NCBI GenBank assembly: GCA_021774575.1
Contig: JAJFIX010000006.1
Location: 1 to 64,000 of the forward strand
DNA: 64,000 bases
Source: Alphaproteobacteria bacterium
Lineage (GTDB): Bacteria; Pseudomonadota; Alphaproteobacteria; UBA6615
Direction: 5' to 3'
Part shown: positions 23,867 through 35,239 of the stretch, in pieces
Numbering within the stretch: the first letter of the stretch is position 1
Layout of the letters: every line of letters starts with the position of its first letter
Notes under the pieces: model-generated
What the model saw: only the letters and a program-made list of their open reading frames with translations
Told to the model about the DNA's origin: nothing
The model's database searches: none
Position numbers and translations under genes: made by a program

Positions 23867-24036
23867 TTGGTACCCCCTTGGTTATGGAACCGAAACATTG
23901 GAAGTGTAGCGTGCCACGGAGCGTCTGGCCAGAAATCTATGCCGAATCGGCGTAATCGACTGCTGGGGCTTGCTTGATATGCTTTCGTCATATTCTGCGA
24001 CTCGATATACTCCCTTGAAAAACTTAGGGAGAAAAT

Positions 24037-24918
24037 GTGGCTCATAATAGCGACGCTCATTTGGGCGGCAGTGCCGCCCAGGCGATCAACTTCATTGATG
24101 GCGATTGGCACGAAGGCAATCCATCGATTATTGGACCGATGACCCATGCAGCGTGGCTCGGGTCGACGGTGTTTGATGGCGCTCGTGCCTTTGAGGGGGT
24201 GACCCCCGACCTAGACCGCCATTGCACGCGCGCAATTGCATCAGCCAAGGCCCTCGGTCTCGAGCCGAAAATATCGGCTGAAAACATCTTGGACCTGGCG
24301 CTCGAAGGGGTGAAACGTTTTCCGCCGGAAACAGCGCTCTATATCAGACCGTTGTTTTTCGCTGAATCGGGCCTGCACATCCTCGAATCCGATCCGGCGA
24401 GTACGCGGTTCGTGTTGACCCTTTTCAAAGCCCCGATGCCGCCGCCCAAGGGGTTTAGCGCCTGCATGACGACGATCCGCCGTCCGGCATCGGACATGGC
24501 GCCAACCGACGCCAAAGCCGCTTGTCTCTATCCCAACAGCGCCCGGGCAACGGCCCAAGCTCGGGGCATGGGATACGATAATGGGGTGGTGTGTGACCCC
24601 GACGGAAATGTCGCCGAATTCGCCACCTCCAACCTCTTTATCGTCAAAGACGGGGTGGCAATCACGCCCGAGGCCAACGGCACTTTTCTTGCCGGAATCA
24701 CACGCAAGCGTATCCTTGGTCTACTGGAAACCGAAGGCATCGAAATCGAGAGCCGAACCATCCGACCAGAAGAACTTGAAACCGCAGACGAGATTTTTAA
24801 CACCGGAAACTACGGCAAACTGCAACCCGTCATCAGATATAATGATCGCGACTTGCAACCGGGGCCGGTGTTTCGGCGGGCGCGGGAAATGTATTGGGAC
24901 TTCGCGCATTCTAAATGA
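24037..24918 (+). CDS. Class IV (branched-chain amino acid type) aminotransferase
   Basis: 293-aa fold-type IV PLP enzyme. FIDGDWHEG / GSTVFDGARAFEG at the N-terminus is the family opening. TDAKAACLYPNSARATAQARGMGYDNGVVCD carries the Schiff-base lysine (in DAK). EFATSNLFIVKDG and GTFLAGITRKRIL are the PLP-phosphate and substrate loops. Closest in pattern to IlvE-like enzymes, which move amino groups between Leu/Ile/Val and 2-oxoglutarate, but D-amino acid or other specificities occur in this fold and the residues do not decide. It is followed by adenine deaminase with overlapping or closely spaced start, so a shared transcript is likely. Confidence 0.82.
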   Translation: MAHNSDAHLGGSAAQAINFIDGDWHEGNPSIIGPMTHAAWLGSTVFDGARAFEGVTPDLDRHCTRAIASAKALGLEPKISAENILDLALEGVKRFPPETALYIRPLFFAESGLHILESDPASTRFVLTLFKAPMPPPKGFSACMTTIRRPASDMAPTDAKAACLYPNSARATAQARGMGYDNGVVCDPDGNVAEFATSNLFIVKDGVAITPEANGTFLAGITRKRILGLLETEGIEIESRTIRPEELETADEIFNTGNYGKLQPVIRYNDRDLQPGPVFRRAREMYWDFAHSK

Positions 24919-24947
24919 ACCGGCTAAATGAGAAGCAAATCGGGACG

Positions 24948-25952
24948 ATGAAAACCTTTATTGAAAACCTGCCAAAGGCTGAATTGCACCTCCATATTGA
25001 GGGGACGTTCGAACCCGAGTTGATCTTCGCCATCGCCAAACGCAACAAGATCGCCCTCGATTTTTCGTCGATCGAGGATTTGCGCGCCGCGTACCGTTTC
25101 GCCAACCTTCAAGAATTTTTGGATATTTATTATACCGGTGCCAGCGTGCTGATCGAAGAGCAGGATTTTTACGATCTGACGACCGCCTATCTCACTAAAG
25201 CGCGGGCGCAAAACGTCACCCATTGCGAGATTTTCTTCGACCCCCAGACACATACCGACCGCGGCATACCATTTGCCACGGTAATCAATGGCATTTCTCG
25301 CGCCCTGGCGGACGCCGAAGCCCAGACCGGTCTTACCTCTAAACTCATTATGTGCTTTCTCCGCCACCTGGACGAAGAGGCGGCAATTGCCACATTGAAA
25401 GCCGCATTGCCCCATCGCGATAAATTTATCGGGGTCGGGCTCGATTCGTCGGAGGCCGGGCACCCGCCGGAAAAATTTGCCCGGGTTTATGACCAGGCCG
25501 GTTGCGAAGGGCTCAAACGTGTCGCCCATGCGGGCGAAGAAGGGCCGGCCGACTATGTGCGGCGAGCTATCGAAATCTTAAAAATAGACCGCATCGACCA
25601 TGGCAACGCCTGTCTTGACGATCCAGAGCTGGTTGTCGATATCGTTGCCCGAGACTTAGCGCTTACTCTCTGTCCGCTCTCCAACTTAAAACTCAACGGT
25701 GTGGCCAGCCTCGCCGTGCACCCGCTAAAAATGATGATGGAGGCGGGGCTTAAAGTGACCATCAATTCCGACGACCCGGCCTATTTTGGCGGATACATTA
25801 ACGAAAACTATATTGAGACCGCGATGGCTCTTGACCTCAAAAATTCCGAGATAGCGCAAATTGCCCGCAATTCCTTTGAGGCGTCGTTTTTGCCCGATGC
25901 CCAAAAGGCGGCCCGCCTCGCCGAGCTTGACGCCTATCTTGCCCAGACATGA
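24948..25952 (+). CDS. Adenine deaminase (adenosine deaminase-like family)
   Basis: 334 aa. Amidohydrolase-fold enzyme. KAELHLHIEGTFEPEL near residue 10 (HxH metal ligands; the HIEGT..PE variant is that of adenine rather than adenosine deaminases), HAGEEGP (third His), RIDHGNACLDDPEL, TLCPLSNLKLNGV and the catalytic INSDDPAYFGGYINENY. Deaminates adenine to hypoxanthine in purine salvage. The start at 24948 has GGGA upstream and conserved sequence within ten residues. An upstream ATG at 24915 overlaps the preceding stop (ATGA) and would add 11 residues, which cannot be excluded. The GNAT gene overlaps its stop by four bases. Confidence 0.88.
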   Translation: MKTFIENLPKAELHLHIEGTFEPELIFAIAKRNKIALDFSSIEDLRAAYRFANLQEFLDIYYTGASVLIEEQDFYDLTTAYLTKARAQNVTHCEIFFDPQTHTDRGIPFATVINGISRALADAEAQTGLTSKLIMCFLRHLDEEAAIATLKAALPHRDKFIGVGLDSSEAGHPPEKFARVYDQAGCEGLKRVAHAGEEGPADYVRRAIEILKIDRIDHGNACLDDPELVVDIVARDLALTLCPLSNLKLNGVASLAVHPLKMMMEAGLKVTINSDDPAYFGGYINENYIETAMALDLKNSEIAQIARNSFEASFLPDAQKAARLAELDAYLAQT

Positions 25953-26461
25953 CAGAAATCCGGCCAATGGTTTCGGCCGACGCGGCGGCCGTTCTCGATA
26001 TTTTCCGCGACGGTATCGCAACCGGTCACGCAACATTTGAGAGCGAGGCCGGAAGCTGGCAAAATTTTGATGTGGCGCATTTGCAAACCTGCCGCCTCGT
26101 TGCCGTGGCGCCGGACGGATCACTGCTCGGTTGGTTTGTTTTATCGCCTGTTTCAGCGCGCGCGGTTTACGCTGGGGTTGCCGAAGTTAGCCTCTATGTT
26201 GCCACCCGTGCCGGCGGTCGCGGCGTCGGCGGCGCCCTGATGGATGCGGGTATAACGGCGTCGGAAGAAAATAATATTTGGACTTTGCAGGCGGCGATTT
26301 TCCCAGAAAATGAGATCAGCATAGGTTTGCATAGCTCGCGCGGATTTCTCGAAGTCGGGCTTCGTCGACACATAGGCAAGATGCGCCACGGCCCAAAAGC
26401 CGGCGCCTGGCGGGACGTTGTTTTTATGGAACGCCGCAGCCAAATCACCGGTCGCGATTAA
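25949..26461 (+). CDS. GNAT N-acetyltransferase (phosphinothricin acetyltransferase-like)
   Basis: 170 aa. Begins IRPMVSADAAAVLDIFRDGI, typical of the PAT-like GNAT group. It continues with FYRL/LGWFVLSP strand, VAEVSLYVATRAGGRGVGGALMDAG (acetyl-CoA pyrophosphate-binding loop R-G-x-G-x-G) and NEISIGLHSSRGFLEVGLRRHIGK closing blocks. Cytoplasmic acetyltransferase of small amines; substrate unknown. Starts with ATGA overlap on the adenine deaminase stop, so it belongs to the same operon. Its stop overlaps the convergent lysS stop by four bases. Confidence 0.85.
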   Translation: MTEIRPMVSADAAAVLDIFRDGIATGHATFESEAGSWQNFDVAHLQTCRLVAVAPDGSLLGWFVLSPVSARAVYAGVAEVSLYVATRAGGRGVGGALMDAGITASEENNIWTLQAAIFPENEISIGLHSSRGFLEVGLRRHIGKMRHGPKAGAWRDVVFMERRSQITGRD

Positions 26462-28077
26462 TCCGCCAGCTTGCCGTCGATACCCGCCCGCAAAAGGGCC
26501 ACCGTCCCCTCGACGCCATAGAGCGCGGCAAAGGACCCAAAGCGCGGCCCCTGACTTTGGCCGAACAGAACTTCGTAAAGGGCGCGAAACCAATCGCGTA
26601 AATTTTCAAACGGCCCCTCTTTGCCGATTGCGTATACCGCTGATTGCAGCTCCTCAGCCGAACTTGTGGTCGGCATTGCCTGGAACGCTAATATTAGCGC
26701 TTCCATCGCCGCACCCTCTTCGGCTGTCGGGGCCCGATAGGTCTTAGTCGGCTGCACGAAATCGCGATAATAGGCAATCGCATGGCCAACCAATCGGGCT
26801 AGAAACGGATGGCTTTCAGCATCGGCGCCGGGCAGATAGCGTGAAATAAAGCCCCACAAAATATTTGGATCGTCTGTGTTTGCCACCGCGACCAAGTTTA
26901 GCAGCAGGCCAAAACTCAAGCCTGCCTCCGAGTCGGGCGGGTGACCGTTATGGACATGCCAGACCGGGTTTTCCAATTGCTTGGCTGGATCTTCTCCAGC
27001 GTAGCCAGCTAGTCGGCCGATATATTCATCGGTCGAGCGCGGGATAATCTCAAAGGACAGGCGCTTTGCCGTCTTCGGTTTCTGATACATGAAATAGGCC
27101 AGACTTTCCGGCGGCCCGTATTCAAGCCATTCCTCCATTGACAATCCATTGCCGCGAGATTTCGAGATTTTCTCGCCATTTTCATCAAGAAACATTTCGT
27201 AAATGAGGTTTTCCGGCGGTTTGGCGCCAAGAATACGCGTGATGCGGCTCGACAGCCGCACCGAATCGATCAGATCTTTTCCGGCCATTTCATAATCGAC
27301 ACCAAGAGCCGCCCAACGCATCGCCCAGTCGGCCTTCCACTGCAATTTGCAGCGACCACCGGTAACGGGCGTTTCAATATTTTCCCCCGTTTCGGGATCT
27401 TGGTAGAGCACCGTCCCCGCCCCAACATCGGCTTCGATGATCGGCACCTGCAAAACCTGGCCGGTGCGTTCGCAAACCGGCAGGAACGGATTGTAGGTTT
27501 GACGCCGCTCTTCACCCAAGGTCGGCAAAATCACGTCTTTGACCTCTTCGACCTTGGCCAGCAGCGCCAACAATGTCTGGTCAAACAGGCCGGTGCGATA
27601 GCATTCGGTGGCACTGTAAAAGGCGTAATTGAAGCCGAATTTATCCAAGAACGCCTTAAGCCGCGCATTATTATGCGCGCCAAAACTATCATACTCACCA
27701 AACGGGTCGGGAACAGCGGTGAGCGGCTTACCCAAATGCAGCTCAAGCATGTCTTTGTTCGGCACATTATCGGGCACCGCGCGCAAGCCGTCCATATCGT
27801 CGGAAAAAGCGATCAATTTGGTCGGGACATCGCAGATCGTCTCAAAGGCGCGGCGCACCATTGTCGTGCGCGCCACTTCGCCGAATGTGCCGATATGCGG
27901 CAATCCCGACGGCCCGTACCCAGTCTCGAACAGAGCATAGCCCTTTTCCGGGGTCTCGGGTCCGTTATTGCCGGGCCCACCTTTGCTGGAAAGCCGTTCC
28001 GCTAAACGTGCGGCCTCACGCAGCGGCCACGCTTTGGCCTCGGCACCTAGCCTTCTAAATTCTTCTGATTTGGTCAT
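26458..28077 (-). CDS. lysS: Lysyl-tRNA synthetase, class I
   Basis: 539 aa. Class I (not the common class II) lysine--tRNA ligase, found in archaea and most alphaproteobacteria. The HIGH-type signature is GLPHIGTFGEV (residues about 57-67), and the KMSKS-type signature is KISKSRGNGLS. The middle of the protein and the C-terminal helical cage follow the LysRS1 layout. Attaches lysine to tRNA-Lys in the cytoplasm. Monocistronic, divergent from acs with 132 bases between starts. No class II lysS is in the window. Confidence 0.96.
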   Translation of the reverse strand: MTKSEEFRRLGAEAKAWPLREAARLAERLSSKGGPGNNGPETPEKGYALFETGYGPSGLPHIGTFGEVARTTMVRRAFETICDVPTKLIAFSDDMDGLRAVPDNVPNKDMLELHLGKPLTAVPDPFGEYDSFGAHNNARLKAFLDKFGFNYAFYSATECYRTGLFDQTLLALLAKVEEVKDVILPTLGEERRQTYNPFLPVCERTGQVLQVPIIEADVGAGTVLYQDPETGENIETPVTGGRCKLQWKADWAMRWAALGVDYEMAGKDLIDSVRLSSRITRILGAKPPENLIYEMFLDENGEKISKSRGNGLSMEEWLEYGPPESLAYFMYQKPKTAKRLSFEIIPRSTDEYIGRLAGYAGEDPAKQLENPVWHVHNGHPPDSEAGLSFGLLLNLVAVANTDDPNILWGFISRYLPGADAESHPFLARLVGHAIAYYRDFVQPTKTYRAPTAEEGAAMEALILAFQAMPTTSSAEELQSAVYAIGKEGPFENLRDWFRALYEVLFGQSQGPRFGSFAALYGVEGTVALLRAGIDGKLAD

Positions 28078-28209
28078 ATCTCGCTCTCAATCTGATGCGC
28101 GCGCGACCCTAGGCGCGGCGTTCAAAATGGTCAAGCCGCGCTGTTGAATGCGCCCGGCACTTCTCCGATAATGGTACGAATTCATCCAGGTGACGGAACG
28201 AGGAATATC

Positions 28210-30147
<1,938 letters not shown>

Positions 30148-30164
30148 CGTGAACAAAGGTCAGG

Positions 30165-31316
30165 TTAGCGGCTCAACAAATAGACCAGCAAACTGTTGAG
30201 CCGCACCAAACCTTGCGCTGTTGCACGAGCGGAATGTGCGTCGATGGCGAGAAGCCCTTCGGCTTGCAGTGACAAAAGGCGGGTTTGGGAAAAAGCCCGC
30301 TCAAAGGGTATGCCGACCCGCGCCGCGAATGCGGCCTTGTCGATGCCCGTTGAAAGCCGCAATCCCATCATCGCCACTTCGTCGCGCAATTGCAGCACAT
30401 CGAGCATGGCCTCTTCTTGGGTACCGTGTCCATCGCGCTGAACGGCATCAAGCCACCCGGCGGGCGCGGCGATTTGGCGGGTTGCACGGACCGCCCCGTT
30501 CAACATCAAACGGCCATGCGCCCCGGGGCCAATGCCGACATAGTCACGCGCGAACCAATAAGCGAGGTTGTGCTGGCTTTCAGCCCCCGGCCGAGCATAG
30601 TTGGAAATTTCATAACGAGCGAGACCGGCATCCTGTAGGCGCGCATTGGTTTCATCATAAAATGCTGCGCCGGCCTCCTCTTCGGGCAGCTCGAAAACGC
30701 CGGCTCGGTGATCGGCAAAAAACGGCGTGCCCTTTTCAATGGTCAGCTGATAGGCGGAAATATGTTCGGGCTCATAGGTCAGCGCATCTTCAAGCTCACT
30801 TATCCAATCGGCGACTGTCTGGTCGGGTCGGGCATAAATCAAATCCATCGACCAATGGTCAAATAGCTGCGCTGCGGTTTCAATCGCCACCCGTGTTTCC
30901 GCGACATCATGCTGACGACCCAGGAAATTCAGCGCGGCGCCATTAAGCGCCTGCACACCAAGGCTCAACCGGTTGACGCCAGCTGCACGAAAGGCGGCCA
31001 GTTTACCTGTCTCCACAGACGTTGGATTGGCTTCTAAGGTAATTTCGGCGTCGTCGGCTAGATCCCAAGCTGAGGCAACGGCCTGCAAGCAGGCCGCGAC
31101 TGAGTCAGGCGCCATCAAGGACGGCGTGCCGCCGCCAAAAAAGACTGATGTCACATTTGCCGGGCCAATTCGATCTGCCCAATAGGCAATCTCGCGGCCA
31201 TAGGATCGCTGCCAAACCGCATGATCAATCGTCTCCGCGACGTGGGAATTAAAGTCACAGTAAGGGCATTTATTAAGACAATAGGGCCAGTGGATATAGA
31301 CCGCCAGTTGAGCCAA
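30165..31316 (-). CDS. hemW: Radical SAM heme chaperone HemW
   Basis: 383 aa. Radical SAM motif CLNKCPYCDF (CxxxCxxC, residues about 13-20) near the start with YIHWPYC in front, GGGTPSLM for SAM binding, and the C-terminal HemN-like region. HemW proteins insert or traffic heme to respiratory enzymes and are often misannotated as oxygen-independent coproporphyrinogen oxidase. The sequence lacks the N-terminal extension of true HemN. It is third in a tight minus-strand operon rph-rdgB-hemW (rdgB stop immediately precedes the hemW start). Confidence 0.92.
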   Translation of the reverse strand: MAQLAVYIHWPYCLNKCPYCDFNSHVAETIDHAVWQRSYGREIAYWADRIGPANVTSVFFGGGTPSLMAPDSVAACLQAVASAWDLADDAEITLEANPTSVETGKLAAFRAAGVNRLSLGVQALNGAALNFLGRQHDVAETRVAIETAAQLFDHWSMDLIYARPDQTVADWISELEDALTYEPEHISAYQLTIEKGTPFFADHRAGVFELPEEEAGAAFYDETNARLQDAGLARYEISNYARPGAESQHNLAYWFARDYVGIGPGAHGRLMLNGAVRATRQIAAPAGWLDAVQRDGHGTQEEAMLDVLQLRDEVAMMGLRLSTGIDKAAFAARVGIPFERAFSQTRLLSLQAEGLLAIDAHSARATAQGLVRLNSLLVYLLSR

Positions 31317-31967
31317 TTACGCCTCGTCCGCCTCGTCAGCATCGTCCTGAAAGAGCTCGACAACCAATTTTTGAAACGCATCCGCCCGGTGGCTCATGGC
31401 GTGTTTGATTTCGGGGCCCATCTCACCAAAGGTTTGCTTTTCCCCATGGGGCTGAAAAATCGGGTCGTAGCCAAAGCCTTGCTCGCCACGCGGCGGCCAG
31501 ACAATGGCGCCAGCAACCTCACCGGCAAAGGTCTCGGCCTCACCCTCCGGCCACGCAAGGGCCAAAACGCAAATAAATTTTGCCGTGGGACTGGTGCCTC
31601 GAGCAGACTCAGTAATATTTGAGCCTTTTTCGATCAGCATATCGTGTACCCGGCCCATGGCCAGGCCGAAATCTTTGCCGGGTCCGGCAAGTCGCGCCGA
31701 ATAAATGCCCGGCGCCCCGTCAAGCAAATCGACGGCCAGTCCGCTATCATCGGCCAGTGCCGGCAAATCTGCGGCCCGGGCCGCTGCGCGCGCCTTGATC
31801 AAGGCGTTTTCTTCGAATGTCTCGCCGGTTTCCTCGGGCTCATCTAAACCAAGTTCAAGGGCGCTCTTAACCGAAATCCCATAAGGCCCAAGCAGGTCGG
31901 AAATTTCAGCCACCTTGCCCGGGTTATGGGTCGCGATAACCAGTTCGGTATCTGCTATTCGCGCCAT
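31317..31967 (-). CDS. rdgB: XTP/dITP diphosphatase (non-canonical purine NTP pyrophosphatase)
   Basis: 216 aa Ham1/RdgB enzyme that removes ITP, dITP and XTP from nucleotide pools. [17 protein letters not shown] at the N-terminus (phosphate-binding), the [18 protein letters not shown] metal site, [21 protein letters not shown] catalytic loop and [20 protein letters not shown] substrate block are all present. Nine bases after rph and abutting hemW, a common alphaproteobacterial order. Confidence 0.95.
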   Translation of the reverse strand: MARIADTELVIATHNPGKVAEISDLLGPYGISVKSALELGLDEPEETGETFEENALIKARAAARAADLPALADDSGLAVDLLDGAPGIYSARLAGPGKDFGLAMGRVHDMLIEKGSNITESARGTSPTAKFICVLALAWPEGEAETFAGEVAGAIVWPPRGEQGFGYDPIFQPHGEKQTFGEMGPEIKHAMSHRADAFQKLVVELFQDDADEADEA

Positions 31968-31976
31968 CTGTCTTTC

Positions 31977-32702
31977 CTAACCCACCGCGCCTGCAACCGC
32001 TTGCCGCTGCGCGGTAATGAGTTCGGCAATGCCCTTTTGGGCCAGCGCCATCATCTCAGAAAATTGGGCGGCGGTAATTGGCTTATCTTCGGCCGTCGCC
32101 TGTACTTCGACAATTTCACCCTTGGCGGTCAAAACATAGTTTGCGTCCGCATGGGCCGTTGAATCCTCGGCATAATCGAGATCAAGCACTGCCTGGCCAT
32201 TATGGATGCCGCAGGAAACCGCAGCAATAAAATCCGTTATCGGCAGGACGGCGATTTTTCCCGCATCAACATGCCGGCTCAGGGCAATCTGCAAGGCCAC
32301 GGCGGCACCGGTGATAGAGGCGCATCGGGTTCCCCCATCGGCCTGAATAACATCGCAATCCAGGCGAACCTGGCGCTCCCCCAAGCCATCTAGATCAGTG
32401 ATCGTCCGCAAGGATCGGCCGATCAGCCGTTGAATTTCCTGAGTCCGGCCAGATTGCTTGCCGCGTGCCGCTTCGCGGTCCGTGCGCTCGCCTGTCGAAC
32501 GCGGCAGCATGCCATATTCCGCCGTCACCCAGCCTCGCCCGGTGCCCCGCATCCAAAAAGGCACTTTTTCCTCAATGGTCGCATTGCACAAAACATGAGT
32601 GTCGCCAAACCGCGCCATGCAGGACCCTTCCGCATATTTGCTGAAATTGGTCTCCAGGGTCACATTGCGCAACTCGTCGGTAGCCCGGCCTGAGGGTCGC
32701 AT
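31977..32702 (-). CDS. rph: Ribonuclease PH
   Basis: 241-aa phosphorolytic 3' exoribonuclease that trims tRNA precursors. Standard sequence landmarks: [11 protein letters not shown] start, [45 protein letters not shown] (phosphate and RNA-binding arginines), and [19 protein letters not shown]. It is the first gene of the rph-rdgB-hemW operon and divergent from hrcA, with 80 bases between starts. Confidence 0.97.
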   Translation of the reverse strand: MRPSGRATDELRNVTLETNFSKYAEGSCMARFGDTHVLCNATIEEKVPFWMRGTGRGWVTAEYGMLPRSTGERTDREAARGKQSGRTQEIQRLIGRSLRTITDLDGLGERQVRLDCDVIQADGGTRCASITGAAVALQIALSRHVDAGKIAVLPITDFIAAVSCGIHNGQAVLDLDYAEDSTAHADANYVLTAKGEIVEVQATAEDKPITAAQFSEMMALAQKGIAELITAQRQAVAGAVG

Positions 32703-32782
32703 GACGCTCTCACTTTTGATTATGTATGGTAAGGATGCTCAAGCTAATTGATCTCAACGTGGCGGCCAACTAAATTTCTATC

Positions 32783-33826
32783 ATGAATGATAATAACGAC
32801 ACCCTGACCGACCGCAGCCGCGAGATTTTGCGGCTGATCGTCGATAGTTACCTTGATACGCCCGAACCGCTGGGGTCGCGGACCTTGTCGCGCCGGCTCG
32901 ACATGAACCTGTCACCGGCGACAGTGCGCAATGTGATGGCGGACCTCCAGGACGCCGGTTTCCTCTATTCGCCCCATACTTCAGCCGGTCGGCTACCAAC
33001 CGACAAAGGGCTAAGGCTTTTCGTCGACGGTCTGCTTGAGCGCGGTCGCCTGACCGAAAATCAGCGGACGGAAATCGAGGCTCAATGCGCGGCGTCTGGG
33101 GTCGGGGTCAACCAGGTTCTCGACGAGGCCAGTCGCATGTTGTCGGGGTTGGGCAACCTTGCCGGACTTGTCTCAGCCCCCAGCACCGAAGCCGTGCTCA
33201 AACATATTGAATTTGTCTCGCTCGGCCCAGGTCGCGCTCTGGTCGTCTTGGTGACCGCCGACGGCAATGTCGAAAACAGAGTGATCGACATGCCTTTGGG
33301 CCTGCCCAACTCGACTTTGGTCGAGGCCAGCAATTTTCTCTCCGAGCGGCTGGTTGGCCTAACCTTGGCCCAGGCCCAAAAAAGGGTACAGGGCGAACTT
33401 GATGCCCACCGCCAAGATCTCAATTTGCTGACCGCGAGACTGGTCGAGGCCGGCGTTGCCACCTGGAGCGGCAGCGGCGATAGCGGCGCGCTGATCGTTA
33501 CCGGCACCGATAAACTGTTGGAAGACGTGACGGCGGTGGAAGATTTGGAACGCGTGCGCCAACTTTTTGCCGCTCTCGAAACCCGCGAAGGACTGATAAA
33601 ACTCATCGATGCGACCAAAAGCGCGCAAGGAGTGCAGATTTTCATTGGCGCGGAAAATGAGCTGTTCGGCCTTACCGGTTGCTCGATGATCATCGCGCCT
33701 TATACCGACGGCTCGCAACAGGTCGTCGGGGCAATTGGCGTGATCGGTCCGGCGCGGGTTGATTATGGCCGCATCATTCCGGTGGTCGATTACACATCTA
33801 AAATCATCGGTAAGCTCTTGCATTGA
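32783..33826 (+). CDS. hrcA: Heat-inducible transcription repressor HrcA
   Basis: 347 aa. N-terminal winged helix (TDRSREILRLIVDSYLDTPEPLGSRTLSRRL...LSPATVRNVMADL) recognising CIRCE elements. GAF-like middle, C-terminal block YGRIIPVVDYTSKIIGKLL. It represses groESL and sometimes dnaK operons when GroEL is free. No CIRCE inverted repeat (TTAGCACTC-N9-GAGTGCTAA) was seen before hrcA, grpE or dnaK in this window, so its targets probably lie elsewhere. Followed by grpE after 57 bases. Confidence 0.97.
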   Translation: MNDNNDTLTDRSREILRLIVDSYLDTPEPLGSRTLSRRLDMNLSPATVRNVMADLQDAGFLYSPHTSAGRLPTDKGLRLFVDGLLERGRLTENQRTEIEAQCAASGVGVNQVLDEASRMLSGLGNLAGLVSAPSTEAVLKHIEFVSLGPGRALVVLVTADGNVENRVIDMPLGLPNSTLVEASNFLSERLVGLTLAQAQKRVQGELDAHRQDLNLLTARLVEAGVATWSGSGDSGALIVTGTDKLLEDVTAVEDLERVRQLFAALETREGLIKLIDATKSAQGVQIFIGAENELFGLTGCSMIIAPYTDGSQQVVGAIGVIGPARVDYGRIIPVVDYTSKIIGKLLH

Positions 33827-33883
33827 TCTGCTGGAGCGTTATATGTCGCCCGACTAGCGCGCTCGCCCGAACCGTTACATTCG

Positions 33884-34528
33884 ATGGATCAACTGATGAC
33901 CGACGATAAGAAAAATACCGAAGAAGCCGAAGCCCAGACACCTATTGCCGGGGAGACGGCTGAACCCGCGAACGAAAATGAGGTTGATCTCGAGCTCGAG
34001 GTCGAGGACGAGATTGAAGAAACGGACCTAGCGCTGGTCGAGCTGGAAGCCGAGCTCACCGAAGTCAAAGACCAGATGCTGCGCGCGGTCGCCGAAACCG
34101 AAAACATCCGCAAACGGGCGCAGAAACAGACCGAAGATGCGCACAAATTCGCCACCGCCAATTTTGCCAGGAGCCTGCTCGCGGTCGCCGATAATTTGCG
34201 CCGCACAATCGATGCAGTGCCGCAAGAAGAGGCTGGCGAACACGAATTCTTAAACACTTTGCTAGAGGGCGTGCGTGGCATCGAGCGCGATGTTTTGTCC
34301 GCCTTTGACCAAAACGGTATTGAAAAAATTGAACCGGTCGGTACTGCTTTCGACCCGAATTTTCATGAGGCGATGTTTGAACTGGAAGACGCCGATCATC
34401 CGGCCGGCACTGTCGTTCAGCTTGTTGAATTGGGATATGTGTTGAACGGCCGCCTGCTGCGCGCCGCCAGGGTCGGCATCGCCAAAGCACCCAAGACACC
34501 GCCCAAGAGCGAGAACGAGCCCGGCTAA
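33884..34528 (+). CDS. grpE: Nucleotide exchange factor GrpE
   Basis: 214 aa co-chaperone that releases ADP from DnaK. Strongly acidic N-terminal ~55 residues, then a long coiled coil (about 55-120), then the beta-wing head with the NPNFHEAMFE segment and the GTVVQLVELGYVLNGRLLRAARVGIAK signature. A second ATG five codons in (MTDDKKNT) may be the true start. Convergent with the PH-domain gene, with 4-base overlap at the stop codons. Confidence 0.96.
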   Translation: MDQLMTDDKKNTEEAEAQTPIAGETAEPANENEVDLELEVEDEIEETDLALVELEAELTEVKDQMLRAVAETENIRKRAQKQTEDAHKFATANFARSLLAVADNLRRTIDAVPQEEAGEHEFLNTLLEGVRGIERDVLSAFDQNGIEKIEPVGTAFDPNFHEAMFELEDADHPAGTVVQLVELGYVLNGRLLRAARVGIAKAPKTPPKSENEPG

Positions 34529-34914
34529 CCGATCAAACCACGAATTGCGACCGGGTCGGGCAGACCGCGCAGGGTAATTTCGGGTGCATCACCGGCCGAA
34601 TAAATCTCCACATCTCCGGTGTTGAAAAGGCGTTGCAAAAGAGATTGATGCACCCTGATCGACCTCACATCGTCGCGCTGAATGCCGATGCGAATTTTTG
34701 AAAAGACCCCGGTCTCGAAATAGACTTCACGTTCGGAAATCGATAGCCGGGTCGTCTTGCTAACGATGAGCCAAACCGGCAGGGCGAACAAACCCAAGCC
34801 CAAATAACACAAGGTGACGATGCGCATCGGGCTGCCGCGAAAAACGGCGGGGCCGACGATATAATCTGCGTTGTATTCCGCTCCGTATTCCGAACTGTAT
34901 TGTGTCTCAGGCAT
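34525..34914 (-). CDS. Bacterial PH-domain (DUF304) membrane protein
   Basis: 129 aa. A Tyr-rich N-terminal 25 residues (YSSEYGAEYNADY), one hydrophobic segment at about 33-51 (VTLCYLGLGLFALPVWLIV), then a bPH/DUF304 domain: RLSISEREVYFETGVFSKIRIGIQRDDVRSIRVHQSLLQRLFNTGDVEIYSAGD. Such proteins are membrane-linked with unknown ligands. It lies between grpE and the divergent dnaK region. Placement is probably incidental. Confidence 0.82.
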   Translation of the reverse strand: MPETQYSSEYGAEYNADYIVGPAVFRGSPMRIVTLCYLGLGLFALPVWLIVSKTTRLSISEREVYFETGVFSKIRIGIQRDDVRSIRVHQSLLQRLFNTGDVEIYSAGDAPEITLRGLPDPVAIRGLIG

Positions 34915-35239
34915 TGGGGACTCCGTTGCGATTACCGGCCTCGTTTCCTAATTGTACTGTCGGCGCGGCGAAACGTCTCACATTACAGCTCAAGAATTCG
35001 CAGAATGGAGGCCGATTTATGGCTTTGAATGCTTGCGGTGAGCCATATTGCCCCCTATATGACCCTTGCAGGCGGTATGACGTCTTGTGATGTAATGCGG
35101 AAACCTGCGCTCGAGTAGCGAATATAGCATTGAAATTCTTGCCAAAATTGGCTTTTGACCAAACCTGAATAGGGATGATCGCGGCGCCGAACATATAGGT
35201 GTGGGCCGTGATGCATTTGCTAAAAGACGGGACTACGAC
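34915..35239. other. 325-base intergenic region upstream of dnaK
   Basis: No gene is supported here. A 62-codon frame at 34902-35090 lacks a ribosome site and homology. The stretch holds the divergent promoters of the PH-domain gene and dnaK, including the heat-shock-like promoter at 35031-35060 and a long (about 175-base) dnaK leader. The leader contains no CIRCE repeat. Confidence 0.6.
35031..35060 (+). promoter_or_regulatory. Candidate sigma-32 promoter for dnaK
   Basis: GCTTGCGG, a 12-base spacer, then CCCCCTATAT. This fits the alphaproteobacterial heat-shock form (CTTG... / CCCCATnT) in order and spacing, with mismatches in the second half of the -35. Start of transcription would be near 35067, giving a leader of about 173 bases before dnaK. 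Confidence 0.4.

Noticed and set aside
33082-33693. 203-codon minus-strand frame within hrcA
   Set aside because: Antisense shadow of a conserved gene. Ser/Thr-rich low-complexity translation.
35201-35239. ROSE-type thermometer in the dnaK leader
   Set aside because: A TTGCT string is present near the start, but there is no matching pairing partner for the ribosome site and no multi-hairpin arrangement.
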